A DNA stretch of 64,000 nt from Datnioides undecimradiatus (GCA_008933995.1 WARS01000036.1:19267285-19331284), one strand, 5' to 3'; numbered from the stretch's first letter, positions 29,440 to 64,000 are shown. The notes: generated from the letters alone by a model not told the origin. Numbers and translations: made by a program.

Positions 29440-30390
29440 GTAATCGCTGGACTTGTGTCCAGTTTTGCAGGTAATTTGATTCTTTCTAATTAAAATAAAC
29501 TATTTCGACATCAATGATGGCACTCTTCCTCCCCACTGTTGTCATTTAAGATCATAAATGTCATTCTCCTCAGGTCAGATGACGTCACTTTGCCATTCAT
29601 GTGCAGTGTTTTTCATTTCAAATGTGCAGAACCGTGTTTGCGATATCCAGACAGACAGATATCCAATATTCAGTTCTGAATAAACAAAAATACATTTTGA
29701 CTGGAAAAAGTGAAATGATGAATATGTGTAACTGCAGTTTTTCTGGTAAAACTACAAGTGTGCATCTTCATAAGTTATATTTGTTATGAATATTAAAATT
29801 TCCACGTTACATTATATTCTTCATTTTACATTTTTGGATTTATCAGTTATCTAAGACATTTTACTTTTGACTTTCCATAAAATTAAACAAACTAAAAAAG
29901 ACGCCCTTTAAATGCAAATTATGAGATAATACATTTATGAGTTTGCAAATCATAAAATGAGTGAAAACAATGACCCACAATCTCACACATCCTATACTTA
30001 TATCTCGTAACTTTGTCATTTTTCATGTATTTTTTATTTCTGAATGTTTATAGTATATGATGTTGTAATTAACAAAATGAATGATATAATTTTAACTAGT
30101 ATTTTTAGTACTTTTATTTTTTAATTGCTAATATGTCTTTAGCTGTCTGCAACTCATCCAAACTTCTCACAGCACCATGAAATTACAGATTTATTGAGAG
30201 TAATTATAATTTGATGCTCTTTAATATATATTTTTTCCTCAGTTTGTGATGTTTTCATTCCTTTTTAAACATATTTGGCTGGAATAGTTTAGCATTAGAG
30301 TGATTATTTATGCATGTGTGTATTGGTATTGGTATCTGGTGGAAGAGGAATAAGGGTCGTGTATCATTAATCAAAATTTGCCATTTGTTG
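29440..30390. other. AT-rich intergenic spacer between hecw2 and stk17b
   Basis: Very AT-rich, with no coding, repeat or RNA signal I can recognise. TTTATT at 30394-30399 (AATAAA on the minus strand) marks a possible hecw2 3' end at its right border. Confidence 0.6.
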
Positions 30391-30393
30391 TCT

Positions 30394-31585
30394 TTTATTA
30401 CAATCATTGGGGTGAAATGGAGACACACATACAGGAGCTTTGCATAGAGTGGAATTCTGAAAACCGGAGCCGGGTCCTGTCAGAAATGTACTAGGAAAGA
30501 CGAGAGGTGCAGCTGTCTTCATCTGGATGTGAAGCAACTAATCGGTCTCACCAGTCTTCTGCAGCAGAAAAGCCTCATTATGGGAAAAACACAAACTAAA
30601 CCGAGTGAATGTTTAATCCTAACGTGAAGCGTCGCCCATGCCGCAAATCTGCCCCTCACGCAAACATGAGGTGATGCTCTGTTTGTCCAGAAGAAAGAAG
30701 GGAAATGTGTTTGTTGGACTGAAAGAGAGAGAGAGAGAGGAAGAGAGAGAGCAGGCCTAATGGTTGACTTTGCAAGCCCCAAACCTTTGGTACATTCGGT
30801 GCAAAATATATATATTTATACACACAACAGGACAGACGTACATATACATTTATATACAAAGGGACAAACACACATGGTACACGTACATGTGCTCTCACGT
30901 TGCACAAAATCAAAACAGTCCTAGTGATTCACCACTGATCCACGAGCGATGAACCATATCCATCAACCTATTACTAAGATAGGCGGACACACGCACACGT
31001 GAACAGTTTTGAAACATGCCGCCGAGATACTCGCCGTTACACTGCCATAGAGAAAAACACAGTATTGCACTCTCGCTGTCCGCTCCTGCAGCTAAAAACT
31101 AAAGTGACTAAAGCACCTACTGTCCTACACCCTGCTCCCACGAGCTCAGCGCTCAGGGTATGACAGTGCCAGGTAAGCATAAGGCCGCATGCCTCAAAGT
31201 GAGCGCCACAACCGAAGTGACACAACCTAACCAGCTCCCTCACCCCTTTGTCTGAATGGATAGCAATATCCTCATGCAAAAAAAGCTAGTAAGGACAGTG
31301 TGTTGCACTATTTCAGCATGCAATATCGAGCTATAACACAACGCCACCTAGGGGGTTACTGCCCCAGCACAGCTCACAGAGCTGACCGGGAAGATCCCGC
31401 ATGCAGTATTGGAGTGGGAAGGAGGAGGGGAGGGGGAGCGGGGCTGGGGGACGAGGAAGTCTGCCTCCACATCTTGCATCACATGTGGGGGTCTCTAGCA
31501 CTATTCCAGCCCCTGTGATCTAGCTCCAACAGGACTCTGTACAGTAGGTGTAATCTTGCATGCACCCCATAGAAAACAAGAATGC

Positions 31586-31617
<32 letters not shown>

Positions 31618-31786
31618 AAGAAAGTGTGTGAGAGTGAAGAGGGGTCCTCAGGGTTTGGGTCGTGCACTTAAGAGTTAGAGAAACGTTTTTAATCACATGC
31701 TTTTCAAGACAAAACCGTTGTCCGGCATGGACGTTAATGCCAAAAGTCCTGAAGAACAACATCCAGACAGCCCTGAAGGCCAGTGC

Positions 31787-31832
<46 letters not shown>

Positions 31833-33469
31833 CACCTGGTCAGGTCACTCAGAAAGGAGAAAATCACTGGTTCTTTGCTTTGAATGTGCACGGGCGCACC
31901 ACGCTGCCCCCTTGTGTTGTGTCTGTTTTGGGAGTTGAAGCCACGGCTGCTTCACCGTGACCGTCTTCGGTTTGTGAGACACGAGGATCTGCTTGATTTT
32001 TTTTTTCTTTTTATCTTTTTTTTTTTATTTGTTTAAAGGAAGTAAAATATCTTCCCTTGTGAAATTTCACTTTATGGTCAGGAAAAACCCAAGAGGCACT
32101 AAAAAGATCCCACCACTGAACTGAACACCTGGACGACACCAGGCCCGTGTCCGTTCAGCTAACAAGGCCTTATCCGACGGCGCCGTGTGAACGACGCGTG
32201 TCCTCGATCCTCAAAGCAACCGCGTCACGTTTGATTTCCCCCAACTTCCGCCTTCTTGAAATCTTCCTTTTGAGAGCCCGACAGAGTTGCTTCATACATT
32301 CAGTCACTTATTTGGTACATTCATCACTTTCATAGGGTGGGAGGCCATTATGTCAGCGAGGAGGACGTTGTGTGTCACGTTTATGGTCAGACGTCACCTT
32401 GCCCGTGTGAGAAAATGCGTGTTACTCATGATAAACGCGTGGAACAAGACAGGAACCCTGCGCTTCTGCTGGACCGGGTGCATCTGTAACGTTGCAGCAT
32501 TAGCATCGAGGCTAATGTGTTTGTGTGTGTGTGTGTGTGTTTGATGCAGGGCGTCTTTGTTGAGAAGGGCTGCACGTGTCTTCGTGACACATCTTCACCT
32601 TTCGCGCCCGTGTAAGAGCTCCGACGTCGCAGTATTGAAGGTAACAGTCCTGACCAGCACCCGCCGATGATCTGTGACTCACTGTCCGGCTTATTCAGGA
32701 ACCAAAACTGTGAAAACAAGTTGGATCTTCAGTCTCAGAACAACTGGTTGTGTGGAGTTTGTCTGTTTCGTGCGCACGAGTGTATCCCCTGCTCTCTGAC
32801 AGCCGAGGAGGAGCAGCCAGCGTCCAGATGTTTGTCTAAAATGTCACATCTTTCCATTCTGATTTAAAAAAACATCATCCTGGAGGGAAACACTGGTTTG
32901 CATCATTGGAAAAAAAACTCAAATGTCTCATGTTTGTGTTCTGTGCAAAGGTGATTTGTGTGTGTGTGTGTGTGTGTATCGTAGTTCATAACATTGCAGC
33001 CCCAGTGCAGACAGGACACAGTTTAGAGGTCCAGAGAGGAAGAATGGAGCATTCTGGGGGGAGGGTTGAGCAGCTGTCTCTGAGGTGCAGGTTGGAGGAG
33101 GAGGAGGTGCTAGAAATCCAGTAAACAAGGCCATTAACTGAAGAGGTAAAGCGCACACGTGGCTGGATGAACAAAGGTTTCCATGAAAACTGTACAGCTT
33201 TGCAAACCGCCCTCCGATTCTCCGCCTTGCTTCGCTCGATCGGAGAAACGCAGAGAATCGGAGCGAAGCCTGCGCGCTGAGAGACTGAAAGCCAGTCGGG
33301 AGAAATAAAATAAATGTGTGTGTGTTGGTGTAGAGAGGAGGGGGGGGTGTAGTTGCCTTTTGAGGATATCAGTTTTATTTTCCCACGTCTCTCCGAAAAG
33401 CGGGAAAGGTGGATTTCCGTATGCTCCTCTGTCCCGAGTTAAAGCTGGGCGCGCGAGCTCGCTGTGAGG
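30394..33469 (-). other. hecw2: Inferred hecw2 3' UTR
   Basis: About 3.1 kb from the hecw2 stop to AATAAA (minus) at 30399-30394. It has no coding potential but is clearly less AT-rich than the spacer to its left. It contains GA (about 30723-30752), TG (31595-31618), TCA (31788-31832), GT (32520-32540) and TG (32957-32977) repeats. A much nearer minus-strand signal at 33374-33379, about 90 nt past the stop, could give a short alternative 3' UTR. Confidence 0.4.
31788..31832. repeat. (TCA)15 microsatellite
   Basis: Fifteen units of TCA/TGA in the inferred hecw2 3' UTR. It gives spurious poly-Ser, poly-Ile and poly-Asp frames. Confidence 0.9.
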
Positions 33470-55753
<22,284 letters not shown>

Positions 55754-55975
55754 GTTGCACGCTTGGGGAAGTGATGCGCAGGAGCTTCTTACGGTTTCGG
55801 TTGGTCGTCGAACTGATGACGCAACTTAAATCCTCATGTTTGACCACAAAGTGAGGAGCAAACACACGGGATCCTCAGATGTGATGCGCCGAGTCCTTCT
55901 CCACAGTCGCTCCCGTCATCGACCCTTTAAAGCAGAAGATTCCCAGCGGCGCTCACAACATTTGCCAACGGGAAC
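55754..55975 (-). promoter_or_regulatory. hecw2: hecw2 5' UTR part of coding exon 1, with three upstream ORFs
   Basis: A strong acceptor (long pyrimidine tract then TTTAG) before 55975 suggests that this exon starts there, giving a 222-nt untranslated part. It contains three short upstream ORFs on the minus strand: 55961-55953 (ATG TTG TGA), 55919-55875 (14 codons) and 55837-55826 (ATG AGG ATT TAA). The last is in frame with the main ATG, and its TAA fixes the 5' limit of the HECW2 frame. Confidence 0.55.
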
Positions 55976-56466
55976 CTAAAGACGGGGAGGAGAGGAGAAA
56001 ACAGTGAGCGGCAACACAACAACAGCAATGATTGCACGCCGTGAGTTGCAATCAACAAATGACTGAACAAGCATTAGTCACCGGGGGGGTTGTTTGCTGT
56101 CAAAGAACCTGTCACCAACACAAATAGCCCAGCACAACCACCTCACTCCATCTTCTCCTCTCTGACAACCCCTCTGATGAAAGCAGAAATGGACGCGAGG
56201 TCGGCCTCAACTGAGCACAACTCCCTTTATCTCTATTTCTCATTCTGAGTTATTATTTTTTATTAGTTTGTTGCTTACTGGTCTCAGAATGGGAAGGTGT
56301 AAACAACAACGATTAATGAAACACTTAACCGGAGCGTGTAGGTTCTTCTTGCTGGTGCAAACAGACTCTCGCCCACTGAGGAGACCAGCGAGCTGAAATT
56401 GTCTAATTTGAATTCCATTATCTCTACGTGACCGGCGGAAAAAGAAATCTTTAAATCATCCCAGCA

Positions 56467-56469
<3 letters not shown>

Positions 56470-56536
<67 letters not shown>
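56470..56536. repeat. (AC)33 microsatellite
   Basis: Pure AC run of 67 nt. Confidence 0.95.
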
Positions 56537-56538
<2 letters not shown>

Positions 56539-56774
56539 AGGTTCTATGGTTTCTGTCACGACAGGCCGCCTTAGTGAAAACACAGAAAGGAGACAGGCAG
56601 CTGTATCTGCCTCCCAGGAAGCTCTTCAATCAGCAAATGCCAGTTTGGGAAGCGTCTGCAGGGTGCAGTCAGAGTCTCCACCACAGCCATTTTGTCTTTA
56701 GAGGAAGGATGACATGTGACTTTGCAATCTAGCCAAAGGCAGCTGGGTTGAGACGGGACGGGAAGCAGAATTTC

Positions 56775-56812
56775 TATTTATTTATTTATATATTTATTTA
56801 TTTATTTATTTT
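56775..56812. repeat. (TTTA)n microsatellite
   Basis: Tetranucleotide run with one TATA interruption. Confidence 0.85.
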
Positions 56813-57079
56813 CAGACGGAGAGTAGCTTTGGTAATATTTAGCTAATATGCGCCTGGTGCAGTCGCTGGAAAACCGCGTGGGCTGTATTCTGAGCTGAGC
56901 CCTGATATCTTTGGCATTTTAAGCATGAGCGTACGCCTCAGGAGCTGAGCTGCTTCCTCTGCAGGCCTCAGTGCGCGGTCTGCGCTGTGTGCACGGCTGT
57001 ATTTAATGAAAACATTCGGATTGTGGAGCTAATAGCTGCAGCTGAAAACCCACAGGCCAGACGTCGTCCGATGTTAGAG

Positions 57080-57230
57080 GAAACAGTTTCATATCCTGAA
57101 AAATGTGTTTAGTTGCTTTGTTGCCGAGAGATCGGTTAGCTTAGCTTAGCATAAAGACTTAAAACAAAGGGAAAGAGCTAGCGTGACTCTGTGGGTGGGT
57201 GCAGGATACTTAAGGCCCCAAAACGTCTAC
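57080..57230. repeat. Percomorph interspersed repeat (TTAGCTTAGCATAAAGAC type)
   Basis: GGTTAGCTTAGCTTAGCATA followed by AAGACTTAAAACAAAGGG and AGAGCTAGCGTGACTCTGT matches a repeat extremely common in percomorph genomes. It is one of the better hints to the host lineage. I do not know its formal name. Confidence 0.6.
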
Positions 57231-58539
57231 AAAGAGGAAAATCGGTGTCATTCAAACTGCTCTGCATGAACCGTTCTCAGCTCCTGTTTGCAGAGTTTTA
57301 GTGAGTGTCCTGATGCCTGTCAGGAGTTTAACTTTAAACTGAAGGAATCTTAAACATGCGACGGGTCTCAGGCAAGTTCTGAAGTTATAAAAAGCGTCTT
57401 TCGTCTGTGATTTCCAGACGACACGCCCGTAAAGTGCAAGTCATACTGAATCTAAAAATGAGTGTGTGATGTCTGTGTTTTGAGATCTGGCCGAGTTAAG
57501 ATGAGGAGCAGGGCCGTTTCTGACACAAATTGCAGCGATCAGATGCTATTTTAAAATACCTGAAGTGACACAGAGCTGAAAGCCGCCGCTGCTGCGTCTG
57601 CTGAGGCTGTTGTGCTGGTACGAGCCAAACTCCTGTCACTAACCTGCAGCTCCATCTGTCCCTCCCCCCCCCTCCCCCACACTGGTCTGCTTTAATGCGC
57701 GCTCTGGTCGTCGTTTGTGTTCTTCGCTCTGTTAAAATGCTCCCCTCGGCTGCACGCACTAACAACTTTCCCTGCATCGTCTATCAAAGTGACAAAAAGT
57801 GCAAAATTGAGGCTGACGTGAACGCTTCACGCCGCAACAGCCGCTGCGTTGGATGTATCCTGGAGTCAGCTGAATCATCCATTTTCAATCTTAACCCCTG
57901 CAACCCGCCTTCACAGCCTGATGTGTGCTTATGTTCCCACGTTAGGAGCTAACAGGTAGATTGCGTGTCAGGGCTGTTACGGGAATTCTTTAGCATGCAA
58001 AGCAATTCATATGCAGAAAGTTATTGTCTAATATAGAGTATATATGGCTCCTGAGCTTCCGAATCAATTCACGCTCCTGACTCGACAAGATTACCAGAGC
58101 GGGGCTCCATCACGCACGCACACGCGTACGCCGCACACGGGGATTTATGACAGAATAAAACCTTCACCGCAGACGCAGGAATACATAAATCCCGCTCACG
58201 TGTGCGTGCAGCCTCGTACGCAGCCATGCAGCGCCAGCAAGGAGGGTCCGGCTCCGTAAACAGGCACCAGAAGAAACAAAAATAAGTGTATATGTAACTG
58301 CTGAGTTGTTATATAAGTGTTCCTGTGGTCCAAGCACCCCCTCCACACACACACACACACACACACCCCCCTCCTCTAATGTTTGCCAGGCATTGTCTAA
58401 CCCTGATGTGGAGTGGGAGACGCCGCGGCTGCACTCAAAGCAGAGGGGCCGAGGAGCACCAGCTCCAAACAGCACGGACCGAAGCACGACCTGAGGAGAG
58501 GGCGCTGAGCATTCTGGACTCACTCCAGTGCTCCTTCCT

Positions 58540-58740
58540 CTAAAACGCTGCCATTTCCCATTATAATCCCAATTCGGCTGCTCGGCACGGATTTGACCTG
58601 ATGCGGGATTAGTGATTGATTCTCAGGGGAAAGGGCGCAGATAAACAAGGTGTTATACGAGCGGCCAGGAATGAAATTCTCCGGGACGATGTTAAATTTG
58701 ACTCCCGTCCTGCAAAACCAAGTCATTCGAGTCCCGTTCT
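58540..58740. other. Possible conserved non-coding element
   Basis: Non-repetitive stretch with ATTATAATCCCAATT, GGATTAGTGATTGATT and GGAATGAAATTC words, no coding potential, inside the hecw2 5' intron. It looks enhancer-like by eye only. Confidence 0.2.
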
Positions 58741-59771
58741 GTTATTAGTCACCAGATACTTTGCACTCTGCGCCGCTGTGCAGTGAATACTAAAAGGAAA
58801 CACATCTGCAGCGCAGGATCTGACGGAGCGCGGCAGAATGTGCTGGATTGTTGTTTCCTCACATCTTGTCAGAGAGCATTTCTTCAGAGCTCCTCCCTGG
58901 AGCTGGAGGGCATCGAGGACTTCCAGGTATTTCTGAATTACAGAGACGCCTCGCTTTGTGTTGTATGAGCGCAGAGTCCCCATGTGACAGTCCTGACTGA
59001 CGGGCACAGTTACACACACACAGATACATGCATAATACTGCAATGGCAAATGATAATCATTAACAAATGCACGTTTCAAAGCGTCTTTTACTTTTAAAAA
59101 CGATGAATCAATCAGTTTTTCAAGATTAAATGAGCTCCGCCGTTGCACTGGGTGACGTGTTTCCCATTGAAGTGAATGGGAACGTGGCCTCACACCGTCA
59201 GTGCCCTGCTGCAGGAATCAGTTGCTGTAAAAGTTCCCAAATACTGCAAAATATCCTCTTGTTGGAGTTTAAATGTGCTAAAAACAAACAAAGACGCTGG
59301 ATTTACAAACCAAAGAGCTCAGGATCGACTAATTTAACTGATTTAATTAAGAAAATATGCAGAAAGTAACTGTTTTATAATCATTAATAATATAATATCA
59401 TATAATAATTCAAGCTACTTTGCGTATTTTCATTTTATGCGATTTGTACATTTCAAATTCAATCAGATCTGGTGATTTCGAGTGTTTCTTTAAGCGTCAA
59501 ATAGCTAAAAACTGTCTCGGATCAAAACGCGCCGTCACAAAGCTGGAAACAGGCTGTTTTCCCGGAGCTCGAGTCGACTTTTCCAGATTAGATTCAGAGG
59601 AATTTTACTTGTAGTGCAGTATTTTCACGCCGTGCTGTTGCCAATCATTAGCTCCAACCTGTGTGTGTCGCCTGTGTGCCAGCTGGACTGTGTGCTGTGA
59701 GCTGTAGGTGCTGTGATGTCAGTAAAGGGATTCCTCCTCCTCTCCCTCCAATTCTCTCTTTTCCTGTCTGG

Positions 59772-59772
<1 letters not shown>

Positions 59773-59823
<51 letters not shown>

Positions 59824-59937
59824 GCACGAGTGTGTGTGAGTGTGTAGGTGTCAGCAGAGGCACCCCTTTGTGCCCCCGTGGAGGTGACTGCTGCACTTTA
59901 CAGCCTGACAGAACGGGCACCTTGGGGAGCTGGCACT

Positions 59938-59996
<59 letters not shown>

Positions 59997-60004
59997 ACAC
60001 ACAC
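59773..60004. repeat. Opposed (TG)n and (AC)n tracts
   Basis: (TG)n at 59773-59819 and (AC)n at 59939-60004 face each other across about 120 bp and could fold into one long hairpin. Confidence 0.9.
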
Positions 60005-61094
60005 GCTCAGGCACTGAGCACTTACTGTGCCTCACTGACACATAAAGTTAAGAAGAAAAACACACAACAAGCAAAAAGCCGCCTCACACACACACCTGCA
60101 CGCTAACACAAACAGCGTCTGTGACTCAGAAGATGAAGATACTCTCTCTTCACAAACTACAGCGTTAAATCAGGTGGGCCGGGGGGGTGAAGACTGATCC
60201 CGGTCCGCTCGCTGACGACGCCGACGACTCACTGCAGTTCTGTGAGTCACTCTGAGTGAACACAGGCCGCGGGGTCGGTGCCAGAGTCTGCCCACTTCCC
60301 AGAAAAAGAGTGCAGCCCCGTCCCGCTCGGGGTGTTTCTAAAGAAACACATCGCCCTGAGCGTACATGTCTGAGATGAGTCACTCCTCGGGAGGTACCCC
60401 CCCCCCCACGGCCATGACAGGCCTCGGCAAGCCGAAAATGGCATTTGTGCCGGAAGACTGATTGATATCGTCCTCATCCAAGTTTAGAACGCTGACCTTT
60501 CTAGAAACGGGAATGTGGGTTGTGTATGGGTTCGTTAAAAAGCCACAAAAACTGTTTAGAGACATGAGCAGAAGTCCACGGACGCTTCTCTCTGTTCGCT
60601 TCAGTCCACGCTCAGCTAGAAACACTGAGGGGTCGGTCACGATGAATTCAGGCTGTGCAGCAGGTGCACGTCGTACAAACCCACATAACTATTCTTTAAG
60701 TTCATGTGGAGAACCAAAAGTTTTAACTAAATCCAGATTTTAGGGGAAATGATGCACCAAACATGTAGACGTAGTCCATCGGATGGAGCAGTGACAACAT
60801 GGACAGTGCGGGATCAGATGATGTTTAACAGCCTTTAAAATGATTAATTAATAAGAGTGACCCTCAGCGTGAAGCAGACTGTGACATCACCACCGGGTGA
60901 CCTAATCTCCCATTATAACTCCTGACTCATTTGGCTGATTCAGCAACGCCAGTGAAACCTCACAAAGTCACCCGCGCCGATAACGACGCCTTTTTTTGAT
61001 TTGATTATCGATCCCCTTCTCGCCACGTCACGACACAAACGCACAATCCACAGAAGCAACTCAGGAGCATTAAGGAGAACACCACGACATCCAC

Positions 61095-61127
61095 CAATCA
61101 ATTAATCAATCAATCAATCAATCAATC
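61095..61127. repeat. (AATC)n microsatellite
   Basis: About seven AATC units. A separate TAGC run (GTTAGCTAGCTAGCTAGCTA) lies at 61260-61280. Confidence 0.9.
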
Positions 61128-63129
61128 TTCAGGTTTTAGCAGCGCAGAGCTAATACTCGTTAGCTAGTTAGCTCCAGCATCTGAGGTGCACGTATGCTCT
61201 GGTAGGGACATGTACAGTCATCTATGACTGAACAAAGGCTAGCATGCAACTCTCTCCTGTTAGCTAGCTAGCTAGCTAGCAACAGCATGGTGCCTTCAGT
61301 TGTTTGTTCGCCACCTCAAACCCTGATGAGGTAAAGCTACGCCTGCAAACAGATGATCAGAAACCTGCAAACTGTACTTTATCTACATTATATACTGAAA
61401 AAATAAGATAAAGGTGCATGTCAGGAACATAAAGTCTGGTGTCAATATGAAACCGGTATGTCTTCACCGGGCATGCAGTCGGGATGCTGCTACAGATTAA
61501 AGCCTGACTGAAACATCTCTAGAAAGCTACATAAAGAATATTTAAAACATATTTTTAACCTTTGCAGAGTCCCATCGGTCCACAGTCTACATAAAAAAGA
61601 TCTTTTAATTTCACTTCACCTCAATGTTTTTCATTTTTCCTTTTCTTCTGCAGACGCATTGGAGTCGGTGAGTATTGAGGTACGGCTGCTCATTTTGGAT
61701 ACAGAATATTGATTATTGGAGCAGATGTAGTTTAAATGCTCTTTTATGGTGTTTGCATCAGTTTGCATGTGCGGGGGGATTCCTGACTGAACTGAATGAA
61801 GACTTGATGTTGTCACGTTGAGCTCAGCTGTTGCAGGACGGATCAAAACATCTCAACCAGTGATTAAAATGAACCTTTGGCAACGACATGCACAACGGGC
61901 CTTTATCCCAGCGGGAAGTCAGTGGAATAACAGACGGAAATGAGATTCCCCGTATTGTTAATGTCACTCTGGACTCTTGAATCGATCAATTGATCAGTTA
62001 CATGTGTGCATTTTCTACTAGTCACAATGTCTGTTGTGGAAAATGCCTATTCTAAGGCCCTGGTGCTACCACACGACTTTCAGCTGATCGCAGCTCTGTC
62101 CAGGTAAACCACCGGGTGCTGGATCTATGCTGGAAATGACATGTTGGCAGTTAGCTGTCCTGCTCCAACAGGTGTAACTAGCGAGGTGGTCAAGAGGACG
62201 TTCACACCCATACACCCTCAAGACGTGGTCTCAACAGATGAGGCCGAAGTCCTGCTGAAGTCGATCTCAGCAGGAGGACAGCAGGTCTTTACGTTGGGCG
62301 AGCGTCTCATGGTGACTCTTCACACTGCCCTAGTCTCACACTTTGTTCACTTTAGCGCTGCAGTGTGCTGGTGAAACAAGGCAAAGGACAGTCGTGACTG
62401 TGCAGCACGTCCAGCTCTCTTTCTGCACGTTTAACCATGTTCATTTTAGAGCTTCTGCAGAATGTATGCCCACATTCGTCAAATTAAGGGGGCAGCAAGT
62501 CATTATGGGCCCTGTGCAACGTTTCAGACTCCTGTTCCTTCTTCGTATCTACTCATCCAAAAGTCAAAAACTCCACATTTCCCCATCGGATATGAGACGC
62601 ACTGACATGAGAGCGCAGCCTGGGCAGCTGTCAGACCCTCACGGTCTCAGGTTGTCCCCTTGTCAAATTCTGTCAAGTGAGGAAATTTGCTTTTCTGTTT
62701 TTGTGATGATCTGCAGGGACACAGTCTAACAAAACTGGATTTCTGCTTGTTCCACTTCGGCTCGGATAACAGATTTGCTTAATGTATCATATTTTTGAGA
62801 AAGCTCTGCATGTTTGCAGTTTTGCAGATTTCAACCAAAAGCAGATGGGGGTTGGAAAAAAAAAAAGTAGAGAAGATCTCAAAGGCGTGTTCAGCACAGA
62901 AAACTGCAGGGTGGATGGATTATAAGATGCAAATCTTAATTATAACCACAAATGTATGTAGTGATGGATCAAAGCCAGGGGGAGCTCAGCGATAAGCGCT
63001 CCGTGTGAATGTAAACACAGGCCACGTTCTGGACTTCTGGGCATCTCACCGTCTCAGAGCAAGAGAGACGTGAAGGTAACCCCCGCTCATGGCACAAACA
63101 CGTCAGCAAAATCACGTTACATAACATTT

Positions 63130-64000
63130 TGTCTCCAACTTTAATCGCTTCAAGTCAACCTGCGCGCCGCCGAGGCCGCGCACGGCCGCTTTGCGCACAT
63201 GACTGAGCAGGCCATATAGGGACCGCACTGGCGGAATGTGCAGGTGTCATCGCTCGCTATTGGATTACTGTGGGAATTCCCTACGTCATTTTTCCTTTTT
63301 ATGCACCTCTCTCCCCCAAGACGCATGCATGAAACCCAAAAATCGATCAATCAATCCCCCCTCGGTGCGAAACCGCAACGAAAAGCGGGACACGACACGC
63401 ATAAGTCGCCGCTGCGGTTGTTTAGTGACAGATTCAGCTGCTTTGAGCATCATCATCATCATCATCATCACCATCATTATCAGCGTCACTGCTGGAAGCC
63501 ATGAACACCTACACGGTCCCTCCATTCCTGGCGGCGCACTGAGCTTACCTTTGGCGCAGAGGTGCAGGATGGAGGAAACGGCGGACGGATGCTGACAGCG
63601 CTGCCACCAACACCTGCTCCGTGCTTTCTGCGCGGGGATATCACGGTTTAGGTCGTTATCCCTGCAGTCCAAATGAGGAGAGACGGGCGGGGTGCCGCGC
63701 TAGGGCCCCCCAACCACCACCCCTCCCTCTCAGATCCAAAGCCAGGGCAGATTTGGGCTCGGAGTCACGTATCGAGACGGTATCCCTCTGTAAAAGCTGC
63801 GGCGCTGCAGAGCGACACCTCGGCCCTCCTTCGGTAGCAGCGTCCAGAGGTGTGCGCATAAACTCCACCAGCACCTCCCTGCACTCTGTCCGCACAGGAG
63901 GAGGCTGCGGCTGCTGCTGCTGTGGGCTTCAGGCGTGCAGCTCACACAGGCATCGCATCCTTATTCTCCCTCTCTGCATCGCAATGCGCTGCAGTCAGTG
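63130..64000 (-). promoter_or_regulatory. hecw2: GC-rich region with candidate hecw2 first exon
   Basis: The right edge is GC- and CpG-rich. On the minus strand a consensus donor (AAAG|GTAAGC) ends a possible untranslated exon at 63549, which would extend to an unknown start in 63.6-64 kb or beyond. Its position upstream of hecw2, on the same strand, makes it the best candidate first exon, but a gene beyond the window could own it instead. (CAT)n at 63448-63477 lies just inside the intron. Confidence 0.35.

Larger units (their letters stand above)
55976..63548 (-). other. hecw2: Inferred hecw2 5' intron
   Basis: Up to 7.6 kb between the candidate first exon and coding exon 1. Additional untranslated exons may lie here; I could not identify any. 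Contents I can name: the (AC)n run at 56470-56536, (TTTA)n at 56775-56812, a fish interspersed repeat at 57080-57230, a possible conserved element at 58540-58740, opposed TG and AC tracts at 59773-60004, and (AATC)n at 61095-61127. Confidence 0.45.

Noticed and set aside
31336-31353. CTCF-like motif CCACCTAGGGGG
   Set aside because: One base out of register with the CTCF core, so not counted with the two better matches.
63238-63504. Poly-His and poly-Ile frames
   Set aside because: Products of the (CAT)n microsatellite; the same applies at 31788-31832.

Overview
This is eukaryotic, vertebrate nuclear DNA, most likely from a spiny-rayed (percomorph) teleost fish. The coding sequence is split into short exons with consensus splice sites. 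Short CA/GT, CAT, AAC and AATC repeats are abundant, several interspersed repeats familiar from percomorph genomes are present, and there are no operons or bacterial signals. Gene order matches human 2q32-q33, where FTCDNL1 and C2orf69 are neighbours and STK17B and HECW2 are neighbours; here the two pairs lie next to each other.

Layout. 1-8.0 kb holds no gene I can support. It contains a GC/CpG-rich stretch (4.8-5.3 kb) with a candidate minus-strand splice donor, possibly the 5' end of a gene off the left edge. 8.17-11.89 kb (minus) is ftcdnl1, five coding exons, 330 aa. 11.9-13.4 kb is a divergent spacer with an unassigned open frame. 13.90-17.93 kb (plus) is C2orf69, three coding exons, 337 aa, with an inferred 3' UTR to about 19.8 kb. 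22.52-28.88 kb (minus) is stk17b (DRAK2), seven coding exons, 355 aa, with an inferred 3' UTR back to about 19.8 kb. 29.4-30.4 kb is an AT-rich spacer. 33.47-55.75 kb (minus) is hecw2, 29 coding exons, 1522 aa, with an inferred 3' UTR to about 30.4 kb. 55.98-63.5 kb is a long 5' intron leading to a GC-rich candidate first exon/promoter at the right edge. In all four genes the exons I defined join in one uninterrupted frame from ATG to stop, which is the main check on the splice sites.

The genes are not an operon or a known pathway: a formiminotransferase-like protein, a mitochondrial serine-hydrolase-like protein, a death-associated-type kinase and a HECT ubiquitin ligase. I saw no virus-derived element, CRISPR array, rRNA or tRNA gene, and no clearly novel multi-gene system. 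The observations most worth a second look are (1) three exons, two in stk17b and one in hecw2, bracketed within about 20 nt by complementary GU and AC tracts that could pair across the exon; (2) a convergent pair of CTCF-like motifs, one inside an interspersed repeat; (3) upstream ORFs in the hecw2 leader; (4) a GC-AG intron in ftcdnl1; and (5) an additional intron in C2orf69 compared with the human gene as I recall it.
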